From: Dehalococcoidia bacterium | Lineage (GTDB): Bacteria > Chloroflexota > Dehalococcoidia > Dehalococcoidales > UBA1222 | Reading direction: 5' to 3' | NCBI GenBank assembly: GCA_009779655.1 | Contig: WRDV01000001.1 | Coordinates: 1-28,926 of the forward strand | Length of the DNA stretch: 28,926 nt | Shown: piece by piece, positions 16,886-25,416 of the stretch | Layout of the letters: each line of letters starts with the position of its first letter | Numbering within the stretch: position 1 is the first letter of the stretch | Program-made: the position numbers and the translations under genes | The notes under the pieces: model-generated | What the model was told of the DNA's origin: nothing | Database searches by the model: none | Seen by the model: the letters and a program-made list of their open reading frames with translations, nothing else

Positions 16886-17927
16886 GAAACTACGGGGAGC
16901 TCTGGCTGATAGAAATATAGCGGCGTTATTGGTTTCAAACCCGGATAATCGTTACTACCTGTCAGGTTTTAGCGGCTCAGCGGGTTATCTGCTTATTACA
17001 GCAGACAAGGCACTGTTGGCAACTGACTCGCGATATGTCGAACAGGCAAAACAACAATCGCCCGATTACCGGTTATTTGAGCACGGAGCCGAATTAGAAA
17101 AATGGCTTGGGAAATTTATATGCGGGCTGGGCGTAAATGAGATATCTTTTGAGTCCGATAATATTTCTTTCCGGCATTACAGCCAAATCAATACAATTGC
17201 CGAACCGCTTGGCATAACACTTGCGCCGGTTAACGGCATTGTGGAAACACTGCGTACAATCAAGGATGCAGATGAGCTCTCTCTAATACAAAAAGCGGCG
17301 GCCATCAGCGATGCCGCCATTGAGTATATCCGCAGCATGGGACGAGCCGGCATGAGCGAGTTGGAAGTAGCATGGGAAATCGAGAAATTCATGCGAGAGC
17401 ATGGCAGTCAGGCAATTCCTTTTGACGTGATTGTCGCGGCCGGACGCAATGCCGCCATGCCGCACCACAAGCCGTGCGACTACGTCATAAAGGAAAGCGA
17501 CCCGGTAATTATTGACATAGGAGCAAAATGTAGCGGCTACGTCAGCGACGTTACACGCACCATAAATCTGGGGCTAGAGACTGAGCAATTCAGTCATATC
17601 TACAACATTGTGCTGCAAGCGCAGCTGTCGGCGCAAACAAATATCCGTGCCGGAATGAGCGGATATGAAGCCGACCGCACCGCTCGTTCCATTATAGAAA
17701 CGGCCGGCTACGGAGACAAGTTTGGGCACGGCGTAGGACACGGTATTGGGATTGCGGTACACGAATCACCGCGCATAGGAGCAAGTTCGCAGGACATACT
17801 GCAGGACAATATGGTATTCACCATTGAGCCGGGTATTTACCTGCCTGACTGGGGCGGAGTACGCATAGAAGACAGCGCTGTACTGCAAAATGGTAGAATA
17901 AGAGTTCTTTCAACTGCAAACAAATAG
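16863..17927 (+). CDS. M24 family metallopeptidase (Xaa-Pro aminopeptidase/dipeptidase-like)
   Basis: A 354-aa cytosolic enzyme. The N-terminal creatinase-like domain (about 1-125, with SNPDNRYYLSGFSGS) is followed by the pita-bread catalytic domain. All metal ligands are visible: Asp in IIDIGAK, Asp in SDVTRT, His in HGVGHGIG, Glu in FTIEPGIY, Glu in VRIEDS. It removes residues next to proline. Two in-frame ATGs compete (16857 and 16863); the second is preferred because AAGGA (16850-16854) is 8 nt before it but only 2 nt before the first. It overlaps xerC by 23 nt and is followed 20 nt later by the PHP gene. Confidence 0.93.
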   Translation: MDASNRLKKLRGALADRNIAALLVSNPDNRYYLSGFSGSAGYLLITADKALLATDSRYVEQAKQQSPDYRLFEHGAELEKWLGKFICGLGVNEISFESDNISFRHYSQINTIAEPLGITLAPVNGIVETLRTIKDADELSLIQKAAAISDAAIEYIRSMGRAGMSELEVAWEIEKFMREHGSQAIPFDVIVAAGRNAAMPHHKPCDYVIKESDPVIIDIGAKCSGYVSDVTRTINLGLETEQFSHIYNIVLQAQLSAQTNIRAGMSGYEADRTARSIIETAGYGDKFGHGVGHGIGIAVHESPRIGASSQDILQDNMVFTIEPGIYLPDWGGVRIEDSAVLQNGRIRVLSTANK

Positions 17928-17947
17928 CGGAAAAGGATACTTTCATT

Positions 17948-18607
17948 TTGATTAAAGTTGACCTTCATATTCATACGCATTACTCCGGAGATTCAGACAC
18001 ATCACTTGAGCAGCTAACAGAGCGCTGCCAAAAACTAGGATTAGGAGCTATTGCCGTCACAGATCACGGCACTGCTGAAGGAGCGCTTAAGCTGTCGCGC
18101 CAAAACACGCCTTTTAAGCTAATCGTTGGCGAGGAAATAGAATCTAGCGAAGGCGAGATTATCGGGCTGTTTCTCAAAAAAAGCATCCCTTGCAGGCTTT
18201 CGCCTGAAGAAACAATCCGGCGCATACGCGAGCAGGGAGGGTTAGTGTGTATTCCGCATCCGTTCGACCGCTACCGCTCTTCTGCCATGCAGTCCGCCAC
18301 TCTAGAACGCATTGCCGATCAAGTAGACATTATCGAGGTGTTTAACGCCCGCACAATTCAACTGCAAAACCTAAAGCTGCCAAACGAGTTTGCCGGCCGG
18401 CATCATCTGCTCGCAGGCGCAGGCTCAGATGCGCATTCGCTGGCAGAAATAGGAAGGGCTTATATTGTTATTCCGGATTTCAACAGCCGCGATGAATTTC
18501 TGCAGAATATGACACATGCCAAAATATACGGCAAGCGCCCGTCCATGGCAATCTATTGCCGTAGCACATTGCGCCGAGTTCGTAAGATACTCAAGCGCAA
18601 ACGCTAA
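17948..18607 (+). CDS. PHP domain metal-dependent phosphoesterase
   Basis: A 219-aa protein. PHP motifs appear in order: DLHIHTHYSGDSD (I), AVTDHGT (II), GEEIESSEGEI, CIPHPFDRY (III) and GAGSDAHS (IV). These residues bind two or three metal ions and hydrolyse phosphoesters; free-standing members act on nucleotides, pAp or short oligonucleotides, and the substrate here is unknown. The start is TTG at 17948 after AAAAGGA, ten nt upstream. Last gene of the rightward operon; it converges with clpP. Confidence 0.9.
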   Translation: MIKVDLHIHTHYSGDSDTSLEQLTERCQKLGLGAIAVTDHGTAEGALKLSRQNTPFKLIVGEEIESSEGEIIGLFLKKSIPCRLSPEETIRRIREQGGLVCIPHPFDRYRSSAMQSATLERIADQVDIIEVFNARTIQLQNLKLPNEFAGRHHLLAGAGSDAHSLAEIGRAYIVIPDFNSRDEFLQNMTHAKIYGKRPSMAIYCRSTLRRVRKILKRKR

Positions 18608-18618
18608 CGCATTAGCAT

Positions 18619-18640
18619 GCGGGCTTTTCAGCAAGCCTGC
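18619..18640. terminator. Weak hairpin between convergent PHP and clpP genes
   Basis: GCGGGCTT (18619-18626) pairs with AAGCCTGC (18633-18640) with one G-U pair. No U-run follows on either strand, so termination is uncertain. Confidence 0.35.
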
Positions 18641-18667
18641 GCGCAGGGCATAACGGCGCTGCCGCCG

Positions 18668-19279
18668 CTATTTATTTTTGTCTTTAGACTCAGGCTTAGT
18701 TAAAATCTCGTCAATAAGGCCGTACTCAAGCGCCTGCTGCGGGTTCATATAAAAGTCACGGTCAGTATCATGCGTAATCTTATCCATGCCCTGTCCTGTA
18801 TTCTCCGCAAGAATATGCCGTATAATATCCTGCACGCGCAGTATCTCGCGCGCGGCGATTTCTATATCAGTTGCCTGTCCTTGAGCGCCGCCAATAGCCT
18901 GATGCATATGCACAGTCGCGTTAGGTAAAGCAAAACGCTTGCCCTTAGCGCCGGAGCATAAAAGCACGGTCGCCATACTTGCTGCAAGTCCTACACAGAT
19001 AGTGGATACCTGCGGGCGAATGAGTTGCATAGTATCATAAATGGCAAGCCCGGCATTAATAACGCCGCCGGGTGAGTTAATATAAAGATTTATATCCTTG
19101 TCAGGATCTTCGCGGTCAAGGAAAAGCAGCTGCGCCACAATGCTATTGGCCACCTGATCATTAATCGGCGTGCCGAGCATGACAATGCGCTCTTTTAACA
19201 GCAGCGAATAAATATCATAAGCCCGCTCGCCGCGCGCTCCGCTTTCAATAACCATAGGAACAACATTCTGATAATCCAT
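18668..19279 (-). CDS. clpP: ATP-dependent Clp protease proteolytic subunit
   Basis: A 203-aa serine peptidase. With the start used here the triad is Ser101 (GLAASMA), His126 (HMHQ) and Asp175 (DTDRDFYM); the oxyanion segment INSPGG is present. It forms the double-ring chamber used by ClpX/ClpA/ClpC. An upstream ATG (19300) gives seven extra residues but lacks a ribosome site, while the ATG at 19279 has AGGAGGT (19287-19293) 7-8 nt before it and yields the usual start MDYQNVVPMV. It follows tig by 26 nt in the aspS-tig-clpP operon, pairing a nascent-chain chaperone with a protease. Confidence 0.96.
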   Translation of the reverse strand: MDYQNVVPMVIESGARGERAYDIYSLLLKERIVMLGTPINDQVANSIVAQLLFLDREDPDKDINLYINSPGGVINAGLAIYDTMQLIRPQVSTICVGLAASMATVLLCSGAKGKRFALPNATVHMHQAIGGAQGQATDIEIAAREILRVQDIIRHILAENTGQGMDKITHDTDRDFYMNPQQALEYGLIDEILTKPESKDKNK

Positions 19280-19305
19280 ACCGGGTACCTCCTGTGACAT
19301 TATTC

Positions 19306-20598
19306 TTAATCAGCCTTGGCTTTATCCGTAAGCAATTGTTTGGTCTTGTTCATAATCAACCACGTGCGCAAAGCCTCGCGGTTCTCCGGTTTATTAAAAT
19401 AAGCAGTCTGCTCTGTCATTTTCTTCACTTGATCTCCAACCTCAGCAGTAATAGCTGTGATCTGCATATCAATTTCGGCTTCGGCGGCTTCCACCTTTTC
19501 AATCTCAGACACTTTCGAGACAACCAAATTGCGTTTTACACGCTGCTCTGCCTGCGGTTTGTACTGTTCACGTAACTGGTCTATTTTTATTGAATCAAGA
19601 ATCGACTTGAAGTCTTCCTCGCTTCTAGTAGATTCGCGCACACGATTAACATATTCGCGCACCATGCGGTCAATTTCATTCTCAACCAACATTGGCGGGA
19701 AAGCAATCCGGCTCTTCTCCACCAATTCATCAATAACCTTCTCCTCAAACGCTTTGTTTTCGTTTTCTTCGGCGCGAAGTTTAAGATTATCGTGCACTGT
19801 TTGACGCACGGCATCGATGCCGCTGCTTTCAGGGTCAAGCTTGCGCGCAAGCTCATCATTTAGCTCAGGCAATGCTTCACGGCGCACATCATTAATCTTG
19901 ATACGAAAATTAATATCCTTGCCAGCACGCTCTGTGTCTACATAATTGTCTGGCAGTTTGATTGTGAACTCTTTCTCATCACCGGGCTTCATTCCTACCA
20001 GTTCTTCAGCAAAACCAGGGGCGGGGAAACGCCAATTAGGCTTAAGCTGGAACATATCTCCATTTGAGACGATATATGGCGTTCCTTCGATGTCGCTATC
20101 AATGTCTAAATATACAATATCTTCCATCTCTGCCGGAGCATCGGTTGCGACAAGCTCCGCTTCTTGTCGCTGAGCCTGTTTCATAACCTCTTCAACTTCA
20201 TTGCCAGAAATCACCACAGGATTTGGTTTCATTTTGATGGCGTTATAATCACCCAAAGTTATGCTCGGAGGCAGCGGCACAGTCGTCTCAAAAACCACCG
20301 GCTCGCGGCCGGTAATGCTCACTAAAGGCGTAGAATAAACGCTGATTTTATTTTGCACCATCATTTCATCCATCATCACCCGCAAGTACTCTTTCCTCGC
20401 ATGATTAAAAAAAACGTCTTTGCCCACATGCCGTTCCAGCACATCGCGCGGCGCCTTGCCTTTGCGGAACCCGTCAATATCAACCTCTTTCACCAAATTC
20501 TGGTAAGCCGCCTCCAGCGCCTCATCAAGCTCCTCTTGTTCTAACTCCATCTTGAAGATTTCTTGATGATTCTCGTTTTTGTGTTCAAGTAATTTCAT
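19306..20598 (-). CDS. tig: Trigger factor (ribosome-associated peptidyl-prolyl isomerase)
   Basis: A 430-aa chaperone. The N-terminal ribosome-binding domain has the signature GFRKGKAPRDV (residues 43-53 approx.). The middle FKBP-type PPIase domain covers about 150-235 (VYLDIDSDIEGTPY, EELVGMKPGDEKEF), and the rest is a long helical, highly charged substrate-cradle domain. Normal length. It binds the exit tunnel near uL23 and shields nascent chains. ATG at 20598, with GGAG upstream. It lies 21 nt downstream of aspS and 26 nt upstream of clpP. Confidence 0.96.
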   Translation of the reverse strand: MKLLEHKNENHQEIFKMELEQEELDEALEAAYQNLVKEVDIDGFRKGKAPRDVLERHVGKDVFFNHARKEYLRVMMDEMMVQNKISVYSTPLVSITGREPVVFETTVPLPPSITLGDYNAIKMKPNPVVISGNEVEEVMKQAQRQEAELVATDAPAEMEDIVYLDIDSDIEGTPYIVSNGDMFQLKPNWRFPAPGFAEELVGMKPGDEKEFTIKLPDNYVDTERAGKDINFRIKINDVRREALPELNDELARKLDPESSGIDAVRQTVHDNLKLRAEENENKAFEEKVIDELVEKSRIAFPPMLVENEIDRMVREYVNRVRESTRSEEDFKSILDSIKIDQLREQYKPQAEQRVKRNLVVSKVSEIEKVEAAEAEIDMQITAITAEVGDQVKKMTEQTAYFNKPENREALRTWLIMNKTKQLLTDKAKAD

Positions 20599-20619
20599 AT
20601 TTAATTAATCTCCTGCTTA

Positions 20620-22410
20620 TTATTCATCACGCAACAGTATATGCACTTCATTCAATTGCTCAGGTGTCGCCGGCGCGGGAGCATTGAACAGCATATCTAC
20701 CGCATTTTGGTTCTTCGGGAAAGGGATCACATCGCGGATATTGCCCGCGTTAGAAAGTAGCATAACCAATCGGTCTACACCTACCGCAATACCTCCGTGA
20801 GGCGGAGCGCCGTACGAGAAAGCCTCAAGCAAATGCCCGAAGCGCTCATCAATCTCAGTATCCGTATAACCCATCACATGGAAAATCTTGCGCTGCAGCC
20901 ATGCCTGGTGAATACGAATAGAACCACCGCCGATCTCATGACCATTAAGCACTATATCATAGGCGCGAGAGCCTGCTTTAGACGGATCACTATCCAAAAA
21001 TGGAATGTCTTCCTCCAGCGGAGAAGTAAACGGATGATGCGTCGCCTGCCAGCGATTAAAATCCTTATTCCATTCCAGCAGAGGAAAGTCCGTTATCCAA
21101 GCAAAAGCAAATTGCTCCGGGTCAGCTAGCTTGAGCCGCAACCCCATTTCCTGCCGCAATCGGCCGAGAGTATTAGCCGCCACAGCATCGCTATCCGCCA
21201 CAAACACAACTAAATCGCCCGGCTTAGCGCCGGTGCAAACGGCTATCTGTTTTATTTGTTCCAGTGTGAGATATTTAGCCGCCACCGACTTTACATCTTC
21301 CATGGTAAGCGCGTCTATTGAGCCGCACTCTCCGATAGATAAGCTCAATAATCCCCTAGCCCCGTAACCCTGCGCAAGCTCAGTGAGATGCGCAAGCTCT
21401 TGACGCGAGTAAGCGCCGCAACCGGGCAAAGCAATAGCTTTTACCTTGCCGCCAGCAGCAACAGTATTCTTGAAAACACCAAACTCGCTCTCAGCCACCA
21501 CTTGTGACACATCGCTTATGCGCATATCAAAACGCAAATCAGGCTTATCCGAACCGTAATATTCCATAGCGTCGGCATAACGGATGCGCGGGAATGGTAT
21601 AGTCATTTGCTTGCTAGGACATAAACTGCGCACCAAACCAATGAACATTTCCTCAGCGATAGACATTATGTCTTCTTCTTCAATGAAGCTCATCTCCACG
21701 TCGAGCTGAGTAAACTCAGGCTGTCTGTCGGCGCGAGTATCTTCATCGCGGAAGCATTTGGCAATCTGATAATAGCGCTCGATGCCGCCAACCATAAGCA
21801 GTTGCTTCATCTGTTGCGGCGACTGAGGTAAAGCATAAAACTTACCCTGATGCACGCGCGAAGGAACAAGGTAATCCCGCGCGCCTTCCGGCGTACTCTT
21901 GCCTAAGATAGGAGTCTCCACCTCAACAAATGACAACCCGTCGAAATAACTGCGCATAAAGCGCATTACCTGATGCCGCAGCAGAATAATATCTCGCACG
22001 CGCGGACGGCGCATATTTAAATAAAGATACCTGAGACGCAAATTCTCGTCTACCTCAACATCTTCATTAACGTAAAAAGGCGGAGTCTCTGAAGTGTTGA
22101 GAACATTAAGCGTATCTGCCAGTATTTCGATCTCGCCGGTAGCCAGCTTGGGATTATGCGTGCCATCCGGACGCATCGAAACTGTGCCTGTCACCTGTAT
22201 CACAAATTCGCCACGCAAATCCTCTGCTATTTTATGGCAATCAGCAGCCACCTCAGGATTGAATACAACCTGCACAAGACCAGCGCGGTCCCGCACATCA
22301 ATGAAAATTAAGCCGCCATGGTCCCGGCGGCGATCCACCCATCCGGCAACGGTCACTCTCTGACCCGCCAAACGAGCATTTAACTCAAAAGAATTATGGG
22401 TTCTAAGCAC
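20620..22410 (-). CDS. aspS: Aspartyl-tRNA synthetase (bacterial type)
   Basis: A 596-aa class IIb synthetase. The N-terminal OB fold binds the anticodon (VAGWVDRRRDHGGLIFIDVRD). Motif 2 is FRDEDTRADRQPEFTQLD; motif 3 is GIAVGVDRLVMLL. The bacterial GAD insertion lies between them (about 285-415). Length is typical (580-600). Discriminating versus Asp/Asn-charging specificity cannot be judged without gatCAB context. The start is GTG at 22410, preceded by AGGTG. It heads the aspS-tig-clpP operon; a TATAAT box lies about 35 nt upstream, next to an IS end. Confidence 0.97.
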   Translation of the reverse strand: MLRTHNSFELNARLAGQRVTVAGWVDRRRDHGGLIFIDVRDRAGLVQVVFNPEVAADCHKIAEDLRGEFVIQVTGTVSMRPDGTHNPKLATGEIEILADTLNVLNTSETPPFYVNEDVEVDENLRLRYLYLNMRRPRVRDIILLRHQVMRFMRSYFDGLSFVEVETPILGKSTPEGARDYLVPSRVHQGKFYALPQSPQQMKQLLMVGGIERYYQIAKCFRDEDTRADRQPEFTQLDVEMSFIEEEDIMSIAEEMFIGLVRSLCPSKQMTIPFPRIRYADAMEYYGSDKPDLRFDMRISDVSQVVAESEFGVFKNTVAAGGKVKAIALPGCGAYSRQELAHLTELAQGYGARGLLSLSIGECGSIDALTMEDVKSVAAKYLTLEQIKQIAVCTGAKPGDLVVFVADSDAVAANTLGRLRQEMGLRLKLADPEQFAFAWITDFPLLEWNKDFNRWQATHHPFTSPLEEDIPFLDSDPSKAGSRAYDIVLNGHEIGGGSIRIHQAWLQRKIFHVMGYTDTEIDERFGHLLEAFSYGAPPHGGIAVGVDRLVMLLSNAGNIRDVIPFPKNQNAVDMLFNAPAPATPEQLNEVHILLRDE

Positions 22411-22444
22411 AAATTCACCTAATCTAAAAATATCCTAGCCGCTA

Positions 22445-22473
22445 ATTATATCATAAACCGTATCACGACATTT
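22445..22473 (-). promoter_or_regulatory. Probable aspS-operon promoter, -35 abutting an IS end
   Basis: Minus strand: TATAAT (plus-strand ATTATA, 22445-22450), a 17-nt spacer, and a poor -35 (AAATGT, 22468-22473). The predicted start lies about 28 nt before the GTG. The inferred IS3 terminus starts at 22473, so the -35 may have been altered by the insertion. Confidence 0.5.
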
Positions 22474-23181
22474 GATATGCCCCCATTGATTGGTCCAATT
22501 CCATCTTTAGTCTGACACTATGTCATACCAGTACATTGAGCCTGTCCGTTACCTCCTCAGCCGAGGCAACACACGGAATAATGACCTGAGGTGCCGGAGG
22601 CCGTCCTCCCAAGCTTGAATGAGGTCTAATAGTATTGTAATACTCCACCAGGCGCTTGGTCAAAACCTCTGCTTCATACATATTTCCAAACAATTCTCTG
22701 TTCAAAAACTCATCTCTCATTCTAGCATTGAAACTCTCACAGTAGACATTCTCCCATGGACTTCCGGGTTCAATGTAAGCCGTGCTTACCCCTATTGCCG
22801 ATAGCCACAACGTATCCTTTTGGCGGTAAACTCACTGCCATTGTCACTGCGAAGGTACTCAGGCGCACCGTTAAACAGCATAAGTTCTGCAAGAAGTTCA
22901 ATGACATCATTCTCTCTCCATCTGCTACGCGGCGCGGAAGCCAAGCATCTACGGGAATACTCATCTATAACATTGAGAAACCGAATCTTTCTGCCGTTTG
23001 TTGTTTTATCTTCTACAAAATCATAACTCCAGACATGATTGGGATATGCAGGTCTCAGTCTGATACATGAACCGTCGTTAAGCCATAATCTGCCTCTCTT
23101 GGGCTGTTTCTGCGGAACCTTCAGCCCATCTATACTAACTTTGTAAACGCGATGAACCGCAGGCTTATGACCGTTATCTGT
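22473..23181 (-). mobile_element. 5'-truncated IS3-family insertion sequence remnant
   Basis: Contains the IS3-type orfB remnant. Downstream of its stop the sequence runs through GTGTCAGACTAAAGATGG to GGGGGCATATCA at 22484-22473 (minus strand), which looks like an IS3-family terminal inverted repeat with TG/CA ends. No matching left end or orfA is present near 23181-23230, so the element has lost its 5' part. The boundary on the right is approximate. Confidence 0.7.
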
Positions 23182-23184
23182 CAT
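22523..23184 (-). pseudogene. IS3-family transposase orfB, truncated and frameshifted
   Basis: Two overlapping minus-strand frames form one broken DDE integrase. The first (22792-23184) holds LKVPQKQPKRGRLWLNDGS, the first catalytic Asp in VWSYDFVED and the second in LRSDNGSEF. The second (22523-22810, register shifted by one) continues with WLSAIGVSTAYIEPGSPWE, the catalytic Glu in YCESFNARMRDEF, and the usual C-terminal YYNTIRPHSSLGGRPP. The shift lies near 22812-22820, just after EFTAK. The start codon used in the first frame directly follows a stop, and the orfA part is missing, so the enzyme is inactive. Confidence 0.88.
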
Positions 23185-23360
23185 CTATTATAACGTGACC
23201 CAGCACATATCATATATGTCTAGCTATTTATTTCATAAGTAATAACAAGGAGGCGAATCTCCGCGCAGTAGCAACGCCTAAACAACCCGGCATTTGCACA
23301 AGGCCCCCTCTAACATGGCATAATTAAAGACAGTAATTATTCTATAGAGAGGGAACCCAC

Positions 23361-25142
23361 ATGGCCAAGTTTGATTTCAGCGCGATTAATCCCATAAAAA
23401 TGGCTGACTGGCAAATAGCAGAAGCAGCCGAATCGCATATGACGCGTATTACAGAATTGGCAGAAAAATGGGGTATTCTCCAAGAAGAACTTATGCCTTA
23501 TGAGCATTACATTGGCAAAGTTGACTTTGCCGCATTACTCAAACGACTTGATAAGCGTCCCAATGGAAAATACATTGTTGTGACAGCCATAACTCCAACG
23601 CCTCTCGGAGAAGGCAAAAGCACCACTACCATGGGGTTGGTCGACGGACTCAGCGCACTTGGCAAAAACTCTTCCGGAGCTATACGACAACCTTCCAGCG
23701 GCCCCACTTTCAACATTAAAGGCAGTGCTGCAGGCGGCGGCTTGGCACAATGCATCCCCCTAACACCATTCTCGCTTGGGCTTACAGGCGACATCAATAA
23801 CGTTACCAATGCTCATAACTTGGCCATGGTTGCGCTCACATCCAGATTACAGCATGAGTCCATTAACACAGACGAATTTTTAGCAAAACGAAACTTAAAA
23901 CGTCTCGACATTGACCCGCGCAATGTGCAAATTAGATGGGTTATAGATTTTTGCGCACAGGCACTGCGCGACACCGTTATCGGACTGGGCAACAACATGG
24001 ACGGCTTCATGATGCGCTCCGGCTTCGACATTTCAGTCAGTTCAGAGATAATGGCAATTTTAGCTATTTTCAAGGATTTGAAAGACATGCGTGAACGTAT
24101 GGGCAAGATTATTGTCGCATACGATAAGCGCGGAAACCCTGTTACTACCCGCGACTTAGAAGTCGACGGCGCAATGACCGCATGGATGATGCGCGCCGCC
24201 AACCCTAACTTAATGCAAACTATCGAAGGACGACCTGTTATGGTACACGCCGGACCATTTGCCAATATTGCTATCGGCCAGTCATCAATAATTGCCGACA
24301 GAGTCGCTCTTAAGCTTTCTGATTATCATGTTACTGAGAGTGGTTTCGGAGCAGATATTGGGTTTGAGAAATTCCTAAACATCAAAACACATCTTTCAGG
24401 CCTGACACCTAACTGCGCTGTTGTGGTTGTTACAGTACGAGCCTTAAAAATGCACGGCGGCGGTCCAAAAGTAATACCGGGCAAGCCTTTGGATGAAGCT
24501 TATACTCAATCAAACCCGGCTCTTGTAGAAAAAGGCTTAGAAAACCTTCTGGCACACCTAGAAACAGTCAGGAAGAGCGGTATAAAACCGGTTGTATGCA
24601 TCAATCATTTCCACACAGACAGCAAGGAGGAGACGGATATCATCCGCAGTGCCGCCGAAAGCGCCGGAGCGCGTGCAGCTGTTTCACAGCACTGGCTCAA
24701 AGGCGGCGCGGGCGCCACGGAACTTGCTGAGGCAGTCGTTGACGCTTGCAAAGAAGAGGCTCCTTTCAAATTCCTATATAGTGACAACTTGTCGCTTCGT
24801 CAGCGCATTGAAATCATCGCTAAAGAGGTATATGGAGCAGATGGAGTAAGCTACACAACTGAAGCACAGGAAAAAGCCGAAAAACTTGAAAAGGATCCTG
24901 TTGCCGGTCATATGTACACTTGTATGGTTAAAACACATCTATCGCTATCACATGATCCGACTCTGAAAGGCCGTCCCCGAGGCTGGATACTGCCTATTCG
25001 CGACATACTCACATACGCAGGTGCCGGATTTATCGTACCCGTGGCTGGGGATATCAAGCTCATGCCAGGCACATCTTCAAATCCGGCATTCCGCCGCATA
25101 GACATAGACACAGAGACAGGTAAGGTAAAAGGGCTGTTTTAG
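23361..25142 (+). CDS. fhs: Formate--tetrahydrofolate ligase
   Basis: A 593-aa enzyme that makes 10-formyl-tetrahydrofolate from formate, THF and ATP. The nucleotide-binding loop TPTPLGEGKSTTTMGL, the RQPSSGPTFNIKGSAAGGG segment and the C-terminal GAGFIVPVAGDI are all clear. Length is somewhat above the usual 555-560. It feeds the methyl branch of the Wood-Ljungdahl pathway or purine and formyl-Met synthesis. The ATG at 23361 follows GAGAGGGAA. The 176-nt upstream gap has CATAAT (about 23318-23323) but a poorly spaced -35; an IS3 remnant lies beyond. No partner genes (folD, metF) are in the window. Confidence 0.97.
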   Translation: MAKFDFSAINPIKMADWQIAEAAESHMTRITELAEKWGILQEELMPYEHYIGKVDFAALLKRLDKRPNGKYIVVTAITPTPLGEGKSTTTMGLVDGLSALGKNSSGAIRQPSSGPTFNIKGSAAGGGLAQCIPLTPFSLGLTGDINNVTNAHNLAMVALTSRLQHESINTDEFLAKRNLKRLDIDPRNVQIRWVIDFCAQALRDTVIGLGNNMDGFMMRSGFDISVSSEIMAILAIFKDLKDMRERMGKIIVAYDKRGNPVTTRDLEVDGAMTAWMMRAANPNLMQTIEGRPVMVHAGPFANIAIGQSSIIADRVALKLSDYHVTESGFGADIGFEKFLNIKTHLSGLTPNCAVVVVTVRALKMHGGGPKVIPGKPLDEAYTQSNPALVEKGLENLLAHLETVRKSGIKPVVCINHFHTDSKEETDIIRSAAESAGARAAVSQHWLKGGAGATELAEAVVDACKEEAPFKFLYSDNLSLRQRIEIIAKEVYGADGVSYTTEAQEKAEKLEKDPVAGHMYTCMVKTHLSLSHDPTLKGRPRGWILPIRDILTYAGAGFIVPVAGDIKLMPGTSSNPAFRRIDIDTETGKVKGLF

Positions 25143-25229
25143 TACTCCTTACACACATACATATATTTGACAGCGCAGTTACTACATGCCATAATAGCCG
25201 CTAAGCTATTTGCACTACACAACAATAGA

Positions 25230-25316
25230 TACTGAGCAGGCGATAAACCTTTTTGGGTTTATGGGGCTGGGTCGCAGGGCGGCAGCAGATGATTGATGCA
25301 CATCTGTGGGACAGTA
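25230..25316 (+). promoter_or_regulatory. NiCo (czcD) riboswitch aptamer
   Basis: The conserved blocks ACTGAGCAGGC (25231-25241), GGGCGGCAGCAGATGATT (25277-25294) and CATCTGTGGGACAGT (25301-25315) match, as I recall it, the NiCo aptamer of the solved structure. Pairing fits its four-way junction: P1 25230-25234/25312-25316, P2 25243-25249/25256-25262, P3 25271-25275/25279-25283 with an AGG loop, P4 25286-25291/25301-25306. The family was described as sensing Co2+ and Ni2+, and later work also reported Fe2+. It lies 100 nt upstream of a P-type cation ATPase. Confidence 0.87.
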
Positions 25317-25341
25317 AAATGTTCCATAGGTGTGTTTTTTT
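25299..25341 (+). terminator. Riboswitch-controlled intrinsic terminator
   Basis: CACATCTGTGGGACA (25299-25313) pairs fully with TGTTCCATAGGTGTG (25320-25334), 15 bp including three G-U pairs, around loop GTAAAA, followed by seven T (25335-25341). The 5' strand contains the 3' halves of aptamer P4 and P1, so aptamer and terminator exclude each other: metal bound means read-through. Confidence 0.9.
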
Positions 25342-25416
25342 ATTCACCGGAACATAACAAAGTGCCATAAGAGCTATCTATAAAACGCCATAAGGCGCGT
25401 AATGGAAGTAGGCATT

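Noticed and set aside
18619..18640. Strong bidirectional terminator between PHP and clpP genes
   Set aside because: The hairpin exists but lacks a U-run on both strands, so it is kept only as low confidence.
25143..25401. yybP-ykoY (Mn2+) or other riboswitch class as explanation for the leader
   Set aside because: Its conserved blocks are not seen, while the NiCo blocks match in order and spacing.
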